Assembly (NCBI GenBank): GCA_000499405.2
Contig: HG738137.1
Coordinates: 23,482,546-23,546,545 of the forward strand
Length of the DNA stretch: 64,000 nt
Direction: 5' to 3'
Source of the DNA: Onchocerca volvulus
Lineage: Eukaryota; Nematoda; Chromadorea; Rhabditida; Onchocercidae
Program-made: the position numbers and the translations under genes
Shown: one piece after another, positions 62,070-64,000 of the stretch
Numbering within the stretch: the stretch's first letter is position 1
How the letters are laid out: each line of letters opens with the position of its first letter
Notes under the pieces: generated by a model
What the model was told of the DNA's origin: nothing
What the model saw: the letters and a program-made list of their open reading frames with translations, nothing else
Databases searched by the model: none

Positions 62070-62360
62070 GTTTGAAAATATGAGATAAAGGAAGATTTGC
62101 GTGGATAGGAACATGAGATAGACCTGCAATTTCCGCTCTATATAAGGGAAGGATTGCACGGATATATGTAAATAAAAAGAATAAAGCTTATGGCTTTGGA
62201 CCTAGAAATATTGGGCGGAGGAAAGCATGCATGAATAAATAGGAACATGGAACAGGCCTATGATTTTTAAACCTTGAAAATATTGAATAACAAAAGGTTT
62301 GCATAGATAAAAATAGTCTATAATTTCGGGCCCAAAAAATATTGGATGGTGGAAAGCTTA
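62070..62360 (+). repeat. Degenerate minisatellite, about 60-75-base unit
   Basis: Recurring phrases GAAAATATTG/GAAATATTGG, GGAGGAAAGC/GGTGGAAAGC, TTGCATAGATA/TGCATGAATA, AGGAACATG and GGCCTATGATTT at about 62075, 62203, 62275 and 62336. Confidence 0.55.
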
Positions 62361-64000
62361 ATATCAATAGAATTACTGTTTTTTCTCATAGGCATTTCAT
62401 TTCCATTGCTATCCATCAATTTCTTCCAGTTTCTATTTTTTTTGAATGTATGAAGAAGGAGAAGAAAAATAATCGAACGGAATTTTGTTCCTCATTAGCA
62501 ATTTGTTATTAACTGTTGATAAGAGTTATTATTGTTGTTGTTGGTATTATTATTGTTGGTAATAACGGTAATTTCCTCTTTTCTATTTCCAAGCTGCAGA
62601 ACTTTCAAGAAAATGATCGAGGATAATTTTGATGGTTGTTTGGGTGCCGGGTGAAAAATTTTTATTGGTTTTTTTTTTTTCTAAATTTCTCGAGTTCCTA
62701 AAGTGCAGTACACATATACATTCATGTTTATTTAGTAGATCTTTCTTCTTTAAGGATTGATTTATTCAATCTATACATTCAACATTTCTGGTGGTGATGA
62801 TATTGCTGATCTTGATGATATTTTCTGTCACATGAGTCATAGTTTTTTATAGTAGTTATAGCCTGGAATGATTATTTGAACGGTTTTTTTTCGGGCAGAA
62901 TGGGTTAGTTCAGGATAATAACAATTAATAATAATAAAATAATAATTATCTGAATCAGGATCTCGAATTGTTCAATAGGGAAGATTGAATTAGGGCCTGA
63001 AAATGTTTAGTGAAGAAGAACTAATAGGTTTCAACAAGTACTATTCGTCGATGATCTTTATTATTATTATTTTTTTTTTTTTGAAAGTAGTTATCCAGTT
63101 TTTCTGCGCTATGTCCGGATTTGCTATTGAGGATAATATCACTGGTCTCGTGTGCTAGTATGTGATGATTTAATCGGCTGGAAAACATGTTGACATTTCA
63201 ATCATCCGGAATATAATAATCGATTTCGGATTTTAGATGTTTCTTCTTGACCCACATTCGTATTTTCCTTGTTTTATAGATGGTATTTTTAGATTTAATC
63301 CTAAGCCACAATTCAGTAACTTACCTATAATATGTTGTTGTAATCATTATAAGAAGGGGTCAGGGAAGGAATCTTGCAGCTTGTTACAAGATTCTTTTGC
63401 TTATTTTAGGTGAATATGGTAACAGAAATGTTCAAAATTGTAATAAATATTAAATATCTCGATGTATTGATCGATAGGTAGAAAACTAATTAAAATATCA
63501 TATATCAAATCCCACTGAGATACAAAATCAATATGTTAGCATATGTCATATTCCGATGGGATTTTATAAATTATTTAATCAGTCCCTAACTGTACCTACA
63601 TTCTAGAGAAGATGAATGAGTTCAGTTCTTTATCATTTTAACACATCATTATCACTATCTGTCGGATGCATCTTATATGTTTGTTTATCATCAAAGTTAC
63701 TATGATTTCGATCAGTCGTTTGCAATATTTTCATTTGATATCATTAATGCCAATATCATTTCCATCTACGATTAAATAATACAAAAATAGTGTGGTGTGA
63801 TGAAGTTATTCCATAATTTATAATCATATTTGTTCTTTTCTCTTTTTTTATGGCATATTTGCGAGGTACTCCTAGTGGATGGGCGTAGGCGTAAACTTTT
63901 CGTTATATTTATTTCCATTTCATTAGAATTATAGAATTTCCAGTAATTTTTGTAGTAAAAATGTAAGAAACATTTCTCAAGCTTACTACTTCACTTTTTC

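Larger units (their letters stand above)
56682..64000. other. Region upstream of the DDX3-like gene, no gene supported
   Basis: About 7.3 kb. AT-rich to about 58.4 kb, then richer in G+C with dense simple sequence: TG/CA tracts (58822-59006, 59849-59915), a polypyrimidine tract (59639-59728), CAA/CAG repeats (61541-61610) and a degenerate minisatellite (62070-62360). Short frames at 59106, 60423 and 61649 lack family resemblance. Distant promoter or 5' exon sequence of a gene lying outside the window is possible. Confidence 0.55.

Overview
The window is a stretch of AT-rich animal nuclear DNA. Its long AT-rich introns, consensus TTTCAG-like splice acceptors just upstream of start codons (the layout of spliced-leader trans-splicing) and gene content suggest a nematode, most likely a clade III/filarial-type worm. 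That assignment is an inference. Species cannot be read from the sequence alone. I saw no bacterial operon, CRISPR array, phage gene, transposase or recognisable tRNA/rRNA.

Layout. 1-25.4 kb is gene-poor: two exons of an unrecognised minus-strand gene (10857-10177 and 2605-2333), with tandem repeats, fold-back repeats and one LTR-like or polyadenylated repeat. 25.4-40.2 kb holds two complete ten-exon GH37 trehalase genes arranged head-to-head. Seven consecutive internal exons have identical lengths in the two genes and all intron phases match, so they are an inverted duplication. The plus-strand copy keeps every catalytic motif, while the minus-strand copy is altered at several, including the position of the catalytic base. 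41.3-43.9 kb holds a minus-strand five-exon gene for a MOSPD1-type MSP-domain protein with two C-terminal membrane spans. 48.9-56.7 kb holds a minus-strand DEAD-box RNA helicase of the DDX3/LAF-1 type, rebuilt over 13 supported exons plus one suspected micro-exon. 56.7-64 kb holds no supported gene, but contains a dense series of simple-sequence tracts (CA/TG, polypyrimidine, CAA) and a degenerate minisatellite.

The genes are ordinary eukaryotic neighbours, not an operon. The two trehalases could share the 2.7 kb central region as a bidirectional control region, and the plus-strand trehalase and the MOSPD1-like gene end tail-to-tail. I found no clear new multi-gene system. The most interesting points are the divergent trehalase copy, the GC-rich double hairpin and reading-frame gap in the DDX3 start region, and several structured repeats. 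All exon junctions were placed by eye from GT/AG signals, reading phase and homology; no alignment or RNA evidence was available.
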